A stretch of DNA of 35,957 nucleotides. Source: Vibrio halioticoli NBRC 102217 (lineage in GTDB: Bacteria; Pseudomonadota; Gammaproteobacteria; Enterobacterales; Vibrionaceae). Shown here in pieces: positions 34,601-35,957 of this stretch. The stretch is taken from NCBI RefSeq assembly GCF_000496695.1, contig NZ_BAUJ01000057.1:1-35957 (forward strand). The letters are read 5' to 3'. Position 1 is the first letter of the stretch; each line of letters opens with the position of its first letter. Both the position numbers and the translations under genes were made by a program. The notes under the pieces are model-generated. The model had not been told where the DNA came from. It searched no databases and worked only from the letters and a program-made list of their open reading frames with translations.

Positions 34601-35635
34601 ATGAAGTTTGTAAATCATCTTATTCAAGGTTCAAAATGGCTAACAGCAATACTGGTTTCAGTAGTGGTGCTAAGTGGCTGTGAGCAAGCGCCAGAGCAAG
34701 TTGCATTGGCGGGTAAAACGATGGGTACGACCTATCACATTAAATATATCGCTGATAGTAAAGTGGCTGATTCAGAAGCGATGCAGAGCAAAATTGATGA
34801 ACTGCTAGAGAAGGTCAACGACCAAATGTCGACCTATCGCCCTAAATCTGAATTAAGCCAATTTAACCAATATAAAAAAGCGCAGCCTTTCCCATTATCT
34901 AAAGATATGGAAACGGTAGTGCGCGAATCAATTCGTTTAAACAAACTCACTGAAGGTGCGCTTGACGTTACCGTTGGTCCTTTGGTGAATCTTTGGGGAT
35001 TTGGCCCAGAAGCTCGCCCTGATAACGTGCCAACTGATGAAGAATTAGCAGCGCGTCGTAAAATGATAGGTATTGAACACCTTTCTTTAACTGACCAAGG
35101 CTTAGCAAAAGACTTACCAGATCTGTACGTTGATCTCTCCACGATAGCCAAAGGTTGGGGCGTGGATGTGGTAGCGAATTATCTTGAATCACTCGGCATT
35201 CAACGTTATCTAGTTGAAGTTGGTGGTGAGTTAAGATCGAAAGGACAGAACAATCAAGGGATCCCTTGGCGAATCGCCATTGAAAAACCCACTGTAGATG
35301 TCAGAGAAGTTGAACTGATTATTCAACCAGGCAATATGGCGATGGCAACATCGGGTGATTACCGCAATTATTTTGAACGTGATGGCATTCGTTATTCACA
35401 CATCATCAATCCAAAAACTGGAAAACCGATTGCACACAAGGTAGTCTCTGTAACAGCAATTCATCCTTCTTGCATGACAGCCGATGGTCTAGCGACTGGC
35501 TTGATGGTGCTAGGAGAGAAAGAAGGTATTCGAGTAGCCAATCAAAACGGTCTAGCGGTGTTTATGGTTATAAAAACCGAAGATGGGTTTAAAGAGGTGT
35601 ATTCGGATGCCTTTGCTCAGTATTTAAATAAGTAA
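34601..35635 (+). CDS. apbE: FAD:protein FMN transferase (ApbE)
   Basis: ApbE is a periplasmic Mg2+-dependent enzyme that moves FMN from FAD onto threonine of SGAT motifs, as present in NqrB and NqrC here. The ATG at 34601 (AAGGA seven bases upstream) gives 344 residues with a lipoprotein signal ending VVVLSGC (Cys27). Catalytic-domain segments are GKTMGTTYHIKYI, NDQMSTYRPKSELSQFN, VGPLVNLWGFGPE, VDLSTIAKGWGVD and YSHIINPKTGKPI. The gene lies directly after nqrF, and nqrM is nine bases downstream, a grouping known from Vibrio. Confidence 0.96.
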   Translation: MKFVNHLIQGSKWLTAILVSVVVLSGCEQAPEQVALAGKTMGTTYHIKYIADSKVADSEAMQSKIDELLEKVNDQMSTYRPKSELSQFNQYKKAQPFPLSKDMETVVRESIRLNKLTEGALDVTVGPLVNLWGFGPEARPDNVPTDEELAARRKMIGIEHLSLTDQGLAKDLPDLYVDLSTIAKGWGVDVVANYLESLGIQRYLVEVGGELRSKGQNNQGIPWRIAIEKPTVDVREVELIIQPGNMAMATSGDYRNYFERDGIRYSHIINPKTGKPIAHKVVSVTAIHPSCMTADGLATGLMVLGEKEGIRVANQNGLAVFMVIKTEDGFKEVYSDAFAQYLNK

Positions 35636-35644
35636 GGTTGAGCT

Positions 35645-35878
35645 ATGACAACGTTCTTAGTGACTTTTGGTATTTTCCTTGGCTTCATCGTATTGATGTC
35701 CGTAGGCTACATTATCCAAAAGAAAGTAGTAAAAGGAAGCTGTGGTGGCTTGGATGCAATGGGCATTGATAAAGTGTGCAGTTGCCCAGAACCTTGTGAT
35801 GCACGTAAACGCCGCGAAGCTAAAGCGGCACAACGTGCAGAGAAAGTAGCGGCTTGGGAAAAAGACCGAATCGCTTAA
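35645..35878 (+). CDS. nqrM: Na+-NQR maturation protein NqrM (DUF539)
   Basis: This 77-residue protein has one N-terminal membrane helix (about residues 3-24) and a short Cys-rich segment with Cys33, Cys45, Cys47 and Cys51 (GSCGG, KVCSCPEPC), followed by a Lys/Arg/Ala-rich tail. It is the NqrM (DUF539) family, needed for functional Na+-NQR and thought to deliver iron to the NqrD/NqrE centre. AAGG is the ribosome site. It follows apbE by nine bases. Confidence 0.94.
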   Translation: MTTFLVTFGIFLGFIVLMSVGYIIQKKVVKGSCGGLDAMGIDKVCSCPEPCDARKRREAKAAQRAEKVAAWEKDRIA

Positions 35879-35957
35879 CTTTTTTGAACGAAATACCTTG
35901 CACTGCAATCGATATTAACAGGCAGTACCCATAAAAAATGCCAAGCTTATGAACTGA

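Overview
The window is a stretch of chromosome from a marine gammaproteobacterium, almost certainly a Vibrio or close Vibrionaceae relative. The reasons are a complete nqrABCDEF-apbE-nqrM sodium-pumping respiratory locus, an OmpK-type Tsx-like porin, and a recC-recB-recD / argA / mltA / tcdA-csdE / csdA / panE-yajL block followed by ampG, yajG, rlmG and bolA. From memory, this order matches the corresponding part of the Vibrio cholerae large chromosome. The species cannot be fixed from the sequence alone. No tRNA, rRNA, CRISPR array, insertion sequence, prophage or integron was seen. Coding density is high, and the only gene-free stretch over 300 bases lies upstream of nqrA.

Layout. (1) 1-3132: a MarC/YhgN membrane protein and SOS-type yebG on the minus strand, then a LysR regulator diverging from a TDT-family (TehA/SLAC1-like) transporter. 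(2) 3208-12645: recC, recB and recD, the RecBCD helicase-nuclease, without the ptrA gene that separates recC from recB in E. coli. recD converges on argA, which has a tandem ARG-box pair just upstream. (3) 14180-16634: mltA, a strong terminator, then tcdA-csdE. (4) 16686-19376, minus strand: panE-yajL-csdA with overlapping ends. (5) 19546-20355: ompK, minus strand, with a CRP-like site upstream. (6) 20646-23928: a four-gene plus-strand unit encoding a free-standing LON-domain protein, a four-repeat DUF4397 lipoprotein, an ECF sigma factor and a ChrR-type zinc anti-sigma factor. (7) 24001-27801, minus strand: rlmG, yajG-ppiA and ampG. (8) 28010-35878: bolA, then the nqr operon with its maturation genes.

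How the genes work together. RecBCD processes DNA ends and yebG belongs to the DNA-damage response. CsdA/CsdE mobilise sulfur, and TcdA makes cyclic t6A in tRNA. MltA and AmpG work in peptidoglycan turnover and recycling. NqrA-F form the Na+-pumping NADH:quinone oxidoreductase. ApbE attaches FMN to Thr235 of NqrB and Thr223 of NqrC, and NqrM helps build the complex's metal centre.

The part most worth following up is the ECF sigma/ChrR unit at 20588-23979. Its anti-sigma factor keeps all zinc-site residues of both the N-terminal domain and the cupin domain of the singlet-oxygen sensor ChrR. A TGATC-type promoter-like sequence stands before the first gene. However, the two co-transcribed partner genes are not the photolyase or cyclopropane-fatty-acid genes usually discussed with this sigma group. 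Their role is unknown to me.
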